Shown piece after piece: positions 1-6,614 of a stretch of DNA of 12,873 nt. The first letter of the stretch is position 1, and every line of letters begins with the position of its first letter. Made by a program: the position numbers and the translations under genes. The DNA lies in assembly GCA_002347925.1 (NCBI GenBank), contig DDYL01000070.1, positions 1-12,873 of the forward strand, read 5' to 3'. A model generated the notes under the pieces. The model saw nothing but the letters and a program-made list of their open reading frames with translations. It made no database searches and was not told where the DNA came from. Origin of the DNA: Chloroflexi bacterium UBA2235. GTDB taxonomy: Bacteria > Chloroflexota > UBA11872 > UBA12225.

Positions 1-1625
1 CCGGTCATGCGCGCCGCGATTTCGGCATCTGAAACCGAGATGTCCATCGTTCGTGCCTTGAGATCGATCGTGACGATATCGCCGTCATGGATGGCCGCAA
101 TGGGGCCGCCGAGGGCTGCTTCGGGTGACACATGGCCAACCATGAACCCGTGGGTGCCTCCGCTGAAGCGTCCGTCGGTTATCAAGCTGACCGACGAACT
201 GAGGCCGGCACCGTTGATCGCGCCAGTGACGCTGAGCATCTCGCGCATCCCCGGACCGCCCCGCGGCCCTTCGTAGCGGATCACAACCACATCCCCGGGG
301 TGGACCTTCCCTCCGGTCACCGCAGCCATGGCCTCTTCTTCTCGTTCGAACACCCGCGCCGGTCCCTGATGGAATGTCCGGTCGTAGCCAGCGACCTTGA
401 TCACGGCACCTTCGGGGGCAATGTTGCCCTTGAGGATGACGATGCCCCCGGTCTCCTTGAGTGGCTTGTCCACGGTGACCACGACTTCCTGGCCGGGTGT
501 CTCGATGGCCTTGGCCGCCTCTTCAGCGAGAGTGTGGCCGGTCACCGTTATGCAGGAACCGTCGAGTTTGCCTCCCTCAATCAGCCTTTTGGCGACGAAC
601 TGGATCCCGCCAGCGTCGTCGAGGTCGACTGCAACGAAGCGCCCACCTGGCTTGAGGTCGCAGATGAGTGGTGTCCGGTGACTGATCTCGTTGAACTCTT
701 CAAGGGTCAAGTCGATGCCGGCTTCGTGGGCCATGGCTGGCAAGTGGAGTGCCGCATTGGTTGATCCGCCGGATGCACAGACGCCGGCGATGGCGTTCTC
801 GAAGGCGGCCTTGGTGGCAATGTCGCGCGGGCGCACGCCACGGCGGAGGACGTCCATGACGAGGTGGCCGGCATCTACGCCCACTTGGTTCTTGCGCTTG
901 TCCACGGCGGGCACGCTCCCGCTGCCAAGGGGGGCGAGCCCGAGGAATTCAAGGGCCATCGCCATCGTGTTCGCGGTGTACTGGCCTCCACACGCGCCAG
1001 CGCCCGGGATTGCGCAGTTCTCGATCTCGTCGAGGTCGGCGTCGGACATCTTGCCTGCTGAATGGGCACCGACGGCTTCGAACAAGTCGATGATCGTGAC
1101 ATCCTTGCCTCTGAATCGCCCTGGTTTGATTGGGCCGCCGTAGAGCAACACCCCAGGAATGTTCAGCCGCAGGAGTGCCATCGCACCGGCGGGAATCGTC
1201 TTGTCGCATCCCACAAGGATGATGAGGGCGTCAAACATGTGCCCGCGCGCAACGAGTTCAATGGAATCTGCGATGACCTCCCGCGAGACGAGGGACGCCT
1301 TCATGCCCTCAGTCCCCATGGTGACCCCATCGCTGATGGCGATGGTATTCAGTTCCATTGGCGTACCACCGGCGTCGCGGATGCCCTTCTTGACCTGCTC
1401 GGCAAGGGCGCGAAGGCCCCAATTGCAAGGCATTGTTTCAATCCACGAGTGAGCCACGCCGACGATTGGCCGACTCAGGTCTTCGTTGGTGAAACCGATT
1501 GCGTGCAGCATTGCCCGGGCGGCAATGCGGTCTCGCCCGTCAAGTTGTATGCGGCTCTGATGACGTGGATCGGTAACCAGGTCAAGAGGTGCTTTGGCGT
1601 CGCCGGTCGTTGGCGCGGTTCCCAT
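1..1625 (-). CDS. ilvD: Dihydroxy-acid dehydratase, C-terminus cut by window edge
   Basis: This enzyme dehydrates 2,3-dihydroxy-isovalerate and 2,3-dihydroxy-3-methylvalerate to the 2-keto acids of valine/leucine and isoleucine synthesis. It is cytoplasmic and carries an Fe-S cluster. Reading the minus strand from ATG at 1625 gives 541 residues without a stop, so only the last few residues of a roughly 555-residue protein are missing. Three cluster-ligand cysteines stand in family motifs: C67 (MPCNWG), C140 (GCDKT) and C212 (ACGGQYTANT). D99 in ISDGVTMG is the expected metal ligand, and K142 in GCDKT is the lysine carbamylated in this family. Near the end, GRFSGGTHGF contains the proposed catalytic serine. 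AGGAG stands 8 nt before the ATG, inside the 3' end of the upstream winged-helix ORF. Cluster type, [2Fe-2S] or [4Fe-4S], cannot be told from sequence here. Confidence 0.97.
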   Translation of the reverse strand, partial: MGTAPTTGDAKAPLDLVTDPRHQSRIQLDGRDRIAARAMLHAIGFTNEDLSRPIVGVAHSWIETMPCNWGLRALAEQVKKGIRDAGGTPMELNTIAISDGVTMGTEGMKASLVSREVIADSIELVARGHMFDALIILVGCDKTIPAGAMALLRLNIPGVLLYGGPIKPGRFRGKDVTIIDLFEAVGAHSAGKMSDADLDEIENCAIPGAGACGGQYTANTMAMALEFLGLAPLGSGSVPAVDKRKNQVGVDAGHLVMDVLRRGVRPRDIATKAAFENAIAGVCASGGSTNAALHLPAMAHEAGIDLTLEEFNEISHRTPLICDLKPGGRFVAVDLDDAGGIQFVAKRLIEGGKLDGSCITVTGHTLAEEAAKAIETPGQEVVVTVDKPLKETGGIVILKGNIAPEGAVIKVAGYDRTFHQGPARVFEREEEAMAAVTGGKVHPGDVVVIRYEGPRGGPGMREMLSVTGAINGAGLSSSVSLITDGRFSGGTHGFMVGHVSPEAALGGPIAAIHDGDIVTIDLKARTMDISVSDAEIAARMT

Positions 1626-1974
1626 GGTCGGGGTCTCCTTGCGATGTTTGGCCCGGCGTCGATTCCGGCGTTCGCGATTCTACGGTGCGGGTCTGCGCTT
1701 CGCGAACGGCAGGCGCAAGAAGTCTCCGCTGCGCGCTTCTGGCAGGTTCCGGCTCCCAAGACCAAGCTGAGCGACCGTTTCGGAGGCTGACGAGCAGGCG
1801 TCCTTGGCGGCGCCGGAGGGCGCGGAGCACGGTCACTACCTGTTCCGGGCTTATCTTGAGGAGGGTTGCCATTTCCTCAAGGGTTGACGGATGGATCTTC
1901 AGTGCCTCGCGAAGGTTGCGGACAAGCCGACGGACGTCAGAAGAACCGTGCGCGGACCCGTCAGTCGGGCGCAC
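1582..1974 (-). CDS. Putative small winged-helix DNA-binding protein
   Basis: I do not recognise a named family. A GTG at 1974, overlapping the response-regulator stop by 14 nt, opens a 130-codon frame ending with TGA at 1582, which is 44 nt inside ilvD. Residues about 15-65 look like a helix-turn-helix with a wing: an amphipathic helix (VRRLVRNLREALKIHP), then STLEEMATLLKISPEQVVTV as helix-turn-helix, then LRALRRRQGRLLVSLRNGR as recognition helix end and beta-wing. This resembles FeoC- or DeoR-like winged helices. The last 55 residues are charged, repetitive and probably disordered. No good Shine-Dalgarno precedes the GTG, so translation would rely on coupling to the regulator upstream. It fills the 335 nt between regulator and ilvD. 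It could instead be a chance open frame in GC-rich leader sequence, but the domain-like pattern argues against that. Confidence 0.5.
   Translation of the reverse strand: MRPTDGSAHGSSDVRRLVRNLREALKIHPSTLEEMATLLKISPEQVVTVLRALRRRQGRLLVSLRNGRSAWSWEPEPARSAQRRLLAPAVREAQTRTVESRTPESTPGQTSQGDPDHGNRANDRRRQSTS
1677..1706 (-). promoter_or_regulatory. Weak candidate sigma-70 promoter for ilvD
   Basis: On the minus strand TAGAAT (1682-1677) matches the -10 consensus at five of six positions. TTCGCG lies 18 nt upstream (1706-1701) as a poor -35. It is about 50 nt before the ilvD ATG and inside the small winged-helix ORF, so ilvD could also be transcribed alone. The call rests on one good hexamer only. Confidence 0.25.
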
Positions 1975-2692
1975 AGGAGCGGTACCCGACCCCTCGGACC
2001 GTCTCGATGATCTTTGGGTTTCCAGGGTCTTCCTCGAGTTTTTCACGGAGCCAGCGGATGTGCACGTCAACCGTGCGCATGTCCCCGGAGAATTCACTGC
2101 CCCAGGCCCGTGCCAACAGGTGATCCCGCGTAAAGACTTGCCCAGGATGCCGCAACAGGCAAGCCAGGAGGTCGAATTCGCGAGGCTTGAGCGCAACGTT
2201 ACTCCCGTTTCTCGTCACGCGCCGTTGTGCAGGATCAAGCGTGATGGTGCCGAGCGAGATTGGACGTTGGGCCGACGCCTCGTCACTGCGGCTGTGGCTT
2301 CTCCTGAGCATCGCCTTGACGCGTGCGACGAGTTCGCGCATGGAAAACGGTTTCGTCAGGTAATCGTCGGCGCCGATCTCAAGACCGACGACGCGGTCAA
2401 CCTCTTCGGTGCGCGCGGTCAACATGATGATTGGAATGTTTTGCAGCAGCGCCGATGGCGAACTCCTGATTGCGCGGCACACGTCCAGGCCGGTCAGCCG
2501 TGGAAGCATCACGTCGAGGACGATCAGGTCTGGCGTGTCACGTCGTGCAGTTTCAAGGCCGGTTTGCCCGTCGGTGGCAGTGACAACCTCATAGCCCTCT
2601 TTGCGAAGGCTGTAGCTGACACTCGTGATGATCGCGGGTTCGTCTTCGATGACGAGGATTTTCGATCCCATGTGATGTATGGTACCGACCAT
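1961..2692 (-). CDS. OmpR/PhoB-family response regulator
   Basis: This is a DNA-binding response regulator, likely the transcriptional output of the phosphate-sensing pair with the divergent kinase. Residues 10-128 form a receiver domain: acidic pocket E16-D17, phospho-acceptor D60 in LIVLDVMLP, T92 in IMLTAR and K114 in YLTKPFS. Residues about 145-240 form the OmpR-type winged helix, with LKPREFDLLACLLRHPGQVF, a recognition helix around RTVDVHIRWLREKLE and the terminal ETVRGVGYR. Length (243 aa) is normal. The ATG at 2692 has a G-run 8 nt upstream. A second ATG at 2671 (MGSKILVIEDE) would give the usual compact N-terminus but lacks a Shine-Dalgarno, so I keep the first. It is divergent from phoU, hence the PhoB/PhoP inference, but orthology is not proven by sequence alone. 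Confidence 0.93.
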   Translation of the reverse strand: MVGTIHHMGSKILVIEDEPAIITSVSYSLRKEGYEVVTATDGQTGLETARRDTPDLIVLDVMLPRLTGLDVCRAIRSSPSALLQNIPIIMLTARTEEVDRVVGLEIGADDYLTKPFSMRELVARVKAMLRRSHSRSDEASAQRPISLGTITLDPAQRRVTRNGSNVALKPREFDLLACLLRHPGQVFTRDHLLARAWGSEFSGDMRTVDVHIRWLREKLEEDPGNPKIIETVRGVGYRSCAPD

Positions 2693-2700
2693 TGAAGCGC

Positions 2701-2714
2701 CCCCGATATCGGGG
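2701..2714. promoter_or_regulatory. Perfect 14-bp palindrome over the regulator's ribosome binding site
   Basis: CCCCGATATCGGGG is an exact inverted repeat ending 8 nt before the response-regulator ATG. Read on the minus strand, its 3' arm (GGGG plus the next G) is the only Shine-Dalgarno-like run for that start. It may be an operator, or an RNA hairpin (5-bp stem, ATAT loop) that hides the ribosome binding site. Function is inferred from position only. Confidence 0.4.
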
Positions 2715-2759
2715 AGTTCTTGCGCTGCCTGACCGGGTGGTGATCTCCAATCGTAACTG

Positions 2760-2803
2760 TGTGATCATGGCGCTGTTACATTGTCCCCATAAGATGTGAT
2801 CAT
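2760..2803. promoter_or_regulatory. Repeated TGTGATCAT in the divergent regulator/phoU region
   Basis: TGTGATCAT occurs exactly at 2760-2768 and 2795-2803, 35 bp start to start, and each copy contains the palindrome TGATCA. Two identical 9-mers this close suggest paired operator sites for a dimeric regulator. They do not match the E. coli Pho box. Which protein binds, if any, is unknown. Confidence 0.35.
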
Positions 2804-2831
2804 CGGGTAATCCCGTGCCCCCGTTCCGGTT

Positions 2832-2842
2832 CGTTTGAAACG
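2832..2842. promoter_or_regulatory. 11-bp palindrome upstream of phoU
   Basis: CGTTTGAAACG is a perfect palindrome around a central base, 38 nt before the phoU start. It could be a small operator near the phoU promoter. Nothing beyond symmetry and position supports this. Confidence 0.25.
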
Positions 2843-2880
2843 GTATCTGACGTGTTCAGTCTGCCTTCGGAGTACCTGTG

Positions 2881-3555
2881 ATGGCACTTGAGACCGAAAT
2901 CCGTAAGGCCTATCGCCTTCAGCTTGCCCAGCTTGGTGATGAAGTCCTGACCATGGGGAGCATGGTCGACAAGGCTCTCGAGCGTTCGATGGATGCCTTG
3001 GCGAGGCGGGATGTGGATCTTGCCAGGCAAGTCGTGGCTGACGATTCATTTATAAATGCCAAGCGCATGGGAATTGAAGAAGGCGCCGTCATTCTGCTGG
3101 CTACCCAACAGCCAATGGCGTCTGACCTCCGGTTCATTACCAGTGTCGAGCATATTGCGACCGACCTTGAGCGGATGGGTGACCACGCCCGCAGTATTTC
3201 ACGCCTCTGCGTGAAACTGTGCGCCGAACCTCCGATGCGGACCGTCAACGAATTTCCGCGCATGATCGCGTCGTGCCGTGAAAGGCTGCGGCTGGCTCTC
3301 GATGCGTTCATCGAACGCGACGCAGAGAAGGCGCTCGCCTGTGCGAGGCAGGATGTCGAAGTCGACCAGTTGCAGGATGATGTCTACGACCTGATGCTTG
3401 CCACAATGGAGAAGGATGGAAGCACGGTCGTGCGGGCCACGTATCTCTTGTGGATCGCTCACAACCTGGAACGCGTTGGGGATCACATCACCAATGTGTG
3501 TGAACGGGTCATGTACCTCGCCAAGGGGCGACGTCACGAGCTTGACGAGGTCTAG
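2881..3555 (+). CDS. phoU: Phosphate signalling regulator PhoU
   Basis: PhoU is a cytoplasmic all-helical protein that links phosphate transport status to the PhoR kinase and keeps Pho signalling off when phosphate is plentiful. The 224-residue product has the family's two tandem three-helix bundles. Each carries the metal-binding E-x3-D signature: E97-R-M-G-D101-H and E197-R-V-G-D201-H. The N-terminus (MALETEIRKAYRLQLAQLGDEV) is typical. GGAG at 2869-2872 is 8 nt before the ATG at 2881, so I prefer this over the adjacent in-frame GTG at 2878. It is followed 53 nt later by the sensor kinase on the same strand, probably as one transcript. No pst transporter genes are in the window. Confidence 0.95.
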   Translation: MALETEIRKAYRLQLAQLGDEVLTMGSMVDKALERSMDALARRDVDLARQVVADDSFINAKRMGIEEGAVILLATQQPMASDLRFITSVEHIATDLERMGDHARSISRLCVKLCAEPPMRTVNEFPRMIASCRERLRLALDAFIERDAEKALACARQDVEVDQLQDDVYDLMLATMEKDGSTVVRATYLLWIAHNLERVGDHITNVCERVMYLAKGRRHELDEV

Positions 3556-3602
3556 ATACTCGTTGATGCCTTGATGTTGGCTTCGGCCGATCACAAGATT
3601 GG

Positions 3603-3613
3603 TTCACTGTGAA
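3603..3613. repeat. Palindrome spanning the phoR start codon
   Basis: TTCACTGTGAA is a perfect 11-bp palindrome that includes the GTG start at 3609. No Shine-Dalgarno precedes this start. The symmetry may be chance, or it may modulate translation or bind a protein. Confidence 0.25.
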
Positions 3614-5285
3614 AATCAACCTTCACGTCGTTGTTGGCGCCCTCATCTCCGCGACGTGGTTTCTTGGTCAGTGGTTCCTCTCTTCGGTAGGTCTCTCCCC
3701 CGGTACCAGCGCCTCGTCCATGGCGATGGCAGCCCCATCGTGGACGCTTTTGACCGGGTTCGTTGGTTTGGCACTCGGATGCTTCGGTGCGTTCGTTGTT
3801 TACCGAACCGATCACGGGAGGCAAGCGACATCGCGTGAGGCGTTCGCCGTGTCTGCACGGCAGTTGCGCCAGTCAGTGCGCTACGCGGTCGCGGCGACAT
3901 CGCCCGATCTGTTGAACTCCGATGCCCCGGCGTCTACCCTGATACCTGCACGATTACCCGAAGAGGCGGAACCGCTCGCCGAGGCACTCGCGGATGTTGC
4001 ACACACGTTGGAAGTGCATCGCGAAAGTGTCGAACGGGAACGGGTTCGAGTCCGGCAGACACTCGCCTCGATAGCTGAAGGGCTGATCATCACTTCGGAA
4101 GATGGGCGGGTGGCGGCTGTCAATCCCGAAGCGGCCCGTCTGTTGGATCTGCCAGGCGACGGCTCGTCACTGGTGGGACAGAGTTTGGTGACCGCCGTGC
4201 GGGACTACGAGGTAACCGAGACTCTCGTCAAGGCGATTGAAACTCGGGGACCAGTTACCAGGCACGTCCGACTGTCGCCGTTCTCCACGATGGGAGAACT
4301 CTCGATGCCTCGACGCGGGACCGGGGTTCGGATCGTAAAAGTGTCTGCCGTCCCGTTCGCGTCTCAGAGTCGCATGCCATCCGATCTCGGAGTTGGGGCA
4401 TCGAGGCGTCCCGTCGGGGTCGGGGCAGGCGTCATCTTTCTTGAAGATGAGACCGAACTGCGTCGATCCGAGAGCATTCGCAGGGATTTCGTCGCTAACG
4501 TCTCGCACGAATTGCGGACACCCTTGGCGTCACTAAAGGCCCTTGTTGAGACACTCGAGGAAGGCGCGCTTGAAGACCCCCCGGCGGCGCGCGAGTTTCT
4601 CAGGCTGATGCACGTCGAAGTCGACAGTCTTACCCAACTGGTGTTCGAGTTGCTTGAGCTTTCGCAAATCGAATCCGGTCAGGCGGAGATGGAGAAGCGC
4701 CCGGTGGTGCCAATCTCACTTCTGGAGGCGGCCTACCGGAGGCTTCGTACCCAGGCAACGCGCGCGGGTGTCGACCTCCGAATGGCGGCTGAACACGGGC
4801 TGCCAATGATCAGTGCCGATCCAATGCGAGTTGGACAGGTGTTGCTCAACCTTCTCCAGAACGCCATCAAATTCACCCCGGAAGGTGGTGTAGTCACGCT
4901 CACGGCTGCGAGGGACGGGAACGGCATTCGGTTCGGGGTTACCGATACCGGCATAGGGATTTCTCGTGAGGACCTATCACGCCTGTTTGAACGGTTCTTC
5001 AAGGTTGATCGCTCGCGTGCGTCAGGTGGCACCGGCCTCGGCCTGGCAATCGCTAAGCACCTCGTGCAGGCCCACGGGGGGGTGATCGGGGCGTTCAGTC
5101 CTGGGGAAGGCCATGGGTCGACCGTCTGGTTTGTCCTGCCGACGAATGGCGAAAGCGTTGCACCGGTAAGCCAACAGGCATCATTGGCAAGTCAGACGCG
5201 CGGGGCTTTGCCATCGAGCGACGCCCCTGACGGCATCCCATCTAGTGCCGTTCCGGGTGTCCCAGCGACCCCGGACACACCGTAG
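3609..5285 (+). CDS. phoR: PhoR-like membrane sensor histidine kinase
   Basis: This kinase autophosphorylates on histidine and passes the phosphate to a response regulator, probably the divergent OmpR/PhoB-type one. Two N-terminal hydrophobic segments (about residues 3-24 and 42-63) make a membrane anchor with a short outer loop. A charged helical linker (about 110-148) resembles a degenerate HAMP. A PAS domain follows from about 150. HisKA has H300 in NVSHELRTPLASLK. The ATPase domain shows the N box at N418 (LLQNAIKFTPEGG), G1 at D446 (DTGIGIS), an F box (LFERFFKVDRS) and G2 at 473-480 (GGTGLGLA). The GTG start lacks a Shine-Dalgarno but keeps the first membrane segment; an ATG at 3719 would lose it. 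The last 48 residues are Pro/Ser/Ala-rich, lie beyond the ATPase domain and overlap an opposing gene. PhoR is inferred from the phoU neighbour. Confidence 0.92.
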   Translation: MKINLHVVVGALISATWFLGQWFLSSVGLSPGTSASSMAMAAPSWTLLTGFVGLALGCFGAFVVYRTDHGRQATSREAFAVSARQLRQSVRYAVAATSPDLLNSDAPASTLIPARLPEEAEPLAEALADVAHTLEVHRESVERERVRVRQTLASIAEGLIITSEDGRVAAVNPEAARLLDLPGDGSSLVGQSLVTAVRDYEVTETLVKAIETRGPVTRHVRLSPFSTMGELSMPRRGTGVRIVKVSAVPFASQSRMPSDLGVGASRRPVGVGAGVIFLEDETELRRSESIRRDFVANVSHELRTPLASLKALVETLEEGALEDPPAAREFLRLMHVEVDSLTQLVFELLELSQIESGQAEMEKRPVVPISLLEAAYRRLRTQATRAGVDLRMAAEHGLPMISADPMRVGQVLLNLLQNAIKFTPEGGVVTLTAARDGNGIRFGVTDTGIGISREDLSRLFERFFKVDRSRASGGTGLGLAIAKHLVQAHGGVIGAFSPGEGHGSTVWFVLPTNGESVAPVSQQASLASQTRGALPSSDAPDGIPSSAVPGVPATPDTP

Positions 5286-5509
5286 GTGGCGAGGTAGTTG
5301 ACGAGGGGTTCAACGTGCTCTCGGGTCGATGCGCCATCGAGAAGCAGTGCCTCAAGAACGTCCTGTGTCAACCCGAGTTGATGCTCCAGTTCATCTGACA
5401 GCAACTCGTTGTGAAAGGTGTTGCGATCAGCGCGTGGATCGTTCACGTACGCAAGGATTGCATCGACCAGTGCGGGGGTATCGACCTGGATTCGGATTAG
5501 TCCACTCAT
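5192..5509 (-). CDS. Hypothetical 105-aa protein overlapping the phoR 3' end
   Basis: I do not recognise this protein. ATG at 5509 (MSGLIRIQVDTPALVDAIL) is preceded by a G-rich run. Residues 1-80 look like a compact alpha-helical domain with regular hydrophobic spacing (DTPALVDAILAYV, DELEHQLGLTQDVLEALL, HVEPLVNYLATYGV) and a strongly acidic surface. There is no signal peptide, membrane segment or cysteine. The last 25 or so residues are Gly/Pro/Ala-rich and are encoded antisense to the phoR tail (94-bp convergent overlap). It sits downstream of the peroxiredoxin gene, 86 bp away across a hairpin-forming sequence, and may be co-transcribed with it. The helical domain makes a real gene likely. 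Confidence 0.65.
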   Translation of the reverse strand: MSGLIRIQVDTPALVDAILAYVNDPRADRNTFHNELLSDELEHQLGLTQDVLEALLLDGASTREHVEPLVNYLATYGVSGVAGTPGTALDGMPSGASLDGKAPRV

Positions 5510-5527
5510 TCGTGCCCCCGTGAACCA

Positions 5528-5571
5528 CGATACCGCACCTCCGCCGTTGCAGGCGGGCTGGCGCGGTATCG
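5528..5571. repeat. Nested inverted repeat between peroxiredoxin and the hypothetical gene
   Basis: CGATACCGC (5528-5536) pairs exactly with GCGGTATCG (5563-5571). Inside it CCGCC (5541-5545) pairs with GGCGG (5552-5556) around a GTTGCA loop. In the minus-strand transcript this is a two-part stem just after the peroxiredoxin gene. There is no U-tract, so it is not a canonical intrinsic terminator. It could be a processing or attenuation hairpin, a partial terminator or an operator. Confidence 0.5.
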
Positions 5572-5595
5572 AGAGTGAACGTGATTCCGTTGCAA

Positions 5596-6054
5596 TTAGA
5601 GTGCGCGGAGGGCGGCGAGTTCAGGTTCGATACCCGCCCAGTCGGCCGGAGACGCCTCTACGTGTGCGTTTTTGACAATCCCGTGGCTGTCGATGATGAA
5701 TGTTGCCCGGTGGTTCGGAAGTTGCCCTTCATCGACGTTTACCCCGAACAACTTGACAAGCTGATGCCTGAAGTCGCTGAGAAGGAGGATGTGGTCGTCT
5801 GGGTCACATCCCTTCTTGAAGGCCTTCTGGGACGGGGAATGATCGGTGCTGACGCCAACGATCTTGGCCCCGAGCGCATCAAATTCTGCAACGTGCTGCG
5901 CGTGACCGCTGATCTGACGTTCGCACGTTCCGGTGAAGCACTTCGGGAAGAAGAACAGGACGACAGCCTTGCCCCGGTAGTCACTGATGGAATGCATCTT
6001 GCCATCGGTCCCCATGAGGGAAAAGTCCGGGGCGGCATCACCTACGTTAATCAT
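5596..6054 (-). CDS. Thiol peroxiredoxin (AhpC/TSA family, BCP/AhpE-like)
   Basis: It reduces hydrogen peroxide and organic hydroperoxides by a cysteine thiol in the cytoplasm. The 152-aa product opens with NVGDAAPDFSLMGTDG and has the universal P-x3-T-x2-C active site as P37-K-C-F-T41-G-T-C44 in FFFPKCFTGTCERQI. C44 is the expected peroxidatic cysteine, and R116 in HRATFIIDSHG is the likely activating arginine. The residue after T41 is Gly instead of the usual Pro. An extra C39 lies five residues before C44, while the C-x4-C partner of PrxQ-type enzymes, five residues after, is absent; C83 is another possible resolving residue. AAGGA is 7 nt before the ATG at 6054 but only 1 nt before the in-frame ATG at 6060, so I take 6054. 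It lies 90 nt downstream of the rhodanese gene. Confidence 0.92.
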   Translation of the reverse strand: MINVGDAAPDFSLMGTDGKMHSISDYRGKAVVLFFFPKCFTGTCERQISGHAQHVAEFDALGAKIVGVSTDHSPSQKAFKKGCDPDDHILLLSDFRHQLVKLFGVNVDEGQLPNHRATFIIDSHGIVKNAHVEASPADWAGIEPELAALRAL

Positions 6055-6144
6055 TGCCATGTCCTTGTGAGAAATGAGTTGAACAGGAACGGGGTCGAGT
6101 CCGCTCTGCTCAGGGGAAGGCCGGAAGATTTGCGTGGCTGTTGG

Positions 6145-6531
6145 TCAGTGGATCGGCTTGCCGGCGTTCTTCCACGCAGTCGTTCCGCCTTCCATGATCT
6201 TCACGTTCGTGAAACCCATGTCGTGGAGAACCTTGGCGGCGAGTGACGCCTGTCCGCCTGCGCCACATGTGGTGATGATCGGGGTTGAACGATCCTGGAG
6301 GCGTGCGTCACGGTAGTGTTCGGGAAGTTCGGTGTCTGCACGCAATGGAAGCAGGCCGAGAGGAATGTTGATCGAACCGGCAACGGCGTTCCCGTGCGAA
6401 TCTTCTTCCTGACGCACATCGATGACGATGGTCTCAGGGTGCGAAGCCATCTGGGCCTCGGCGTCATCGATGCTGATCATCGGGGCGACGGCGCGCCCCT
6501 CGGCGACGAGGTCCTTGAAGGTCTTGGCCAT
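6145..6531 (-). CDS. Single-domain rhodanese-like sulfurtransferase
   Basis: Single rhodanese domains carry sulfane sulfur as a cysteine persulfide, moving it between donors such as thiosulfate or polysulfide and thiol acceptors. The product has 128 residues. VIDVRQEED (about 36-44) and GSINIPLG (about 52-59) are family signatures. The active-site loop is C89-GAGGQ-A95-S, followed by LAAKVLHDMGFTNVKIMEGGTTAWKNAGKP, the usual C-terminal half. The acceptor glycine/glutamine loop lacks the Arg pair of thiosulfate-preferring enzymes, so substrate choice is open. AAGGAAG lies 6 nt before the ATG at 6531 and fixes the start. No signal peptide is visible. Being upstream of a peroxiredoxin suggests a shared role in reactive sulfur or oxidant handling (inference). 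Confidence 0.93.
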   Translation of the reverse strand: MAKTFKDLVAEGRAVAPMISIDDAEAQMASHPETIVIDVRQEEDSHGNAVAGSINIPLGLLPLRADTELPEHYRDARLQDRSTPIITTCGAGGQASLAAKVLHDMGFTNVKIMEGGTTAWKNAGKPIH

Positions 6532-6614
6532 TGTTCTTCCTTTCAGGTGGAAACAGACGTGGAGTACCTGTGGTCGGGTTTTCGGGCGCGTTGGCACCCC
6601 CGACGGCAAAGACT

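Noticed and set aside
132..1790. Long plus-strand frames opposite ilvD
   Set aside because: Their translations show no domain pattern, and the minus strand carries a full set of dehydratase motifs. GC-rich third positions create open antisense frames.
1961..1974. Frameshift fusing the response regulator to the winged-helix ORF
   Set aside because: The regulator ends at the normal position for its family (ETVRGVGYR plus a few residues), so the overlap is better read as two coupled genes.
2740..2790. Canonical Pho box (two CTGT-type half-sites at 2757 and 2773)
   Set aside because: The halves are 16 bp apart instead of 11 and the flanking A/T-rich core is absent.
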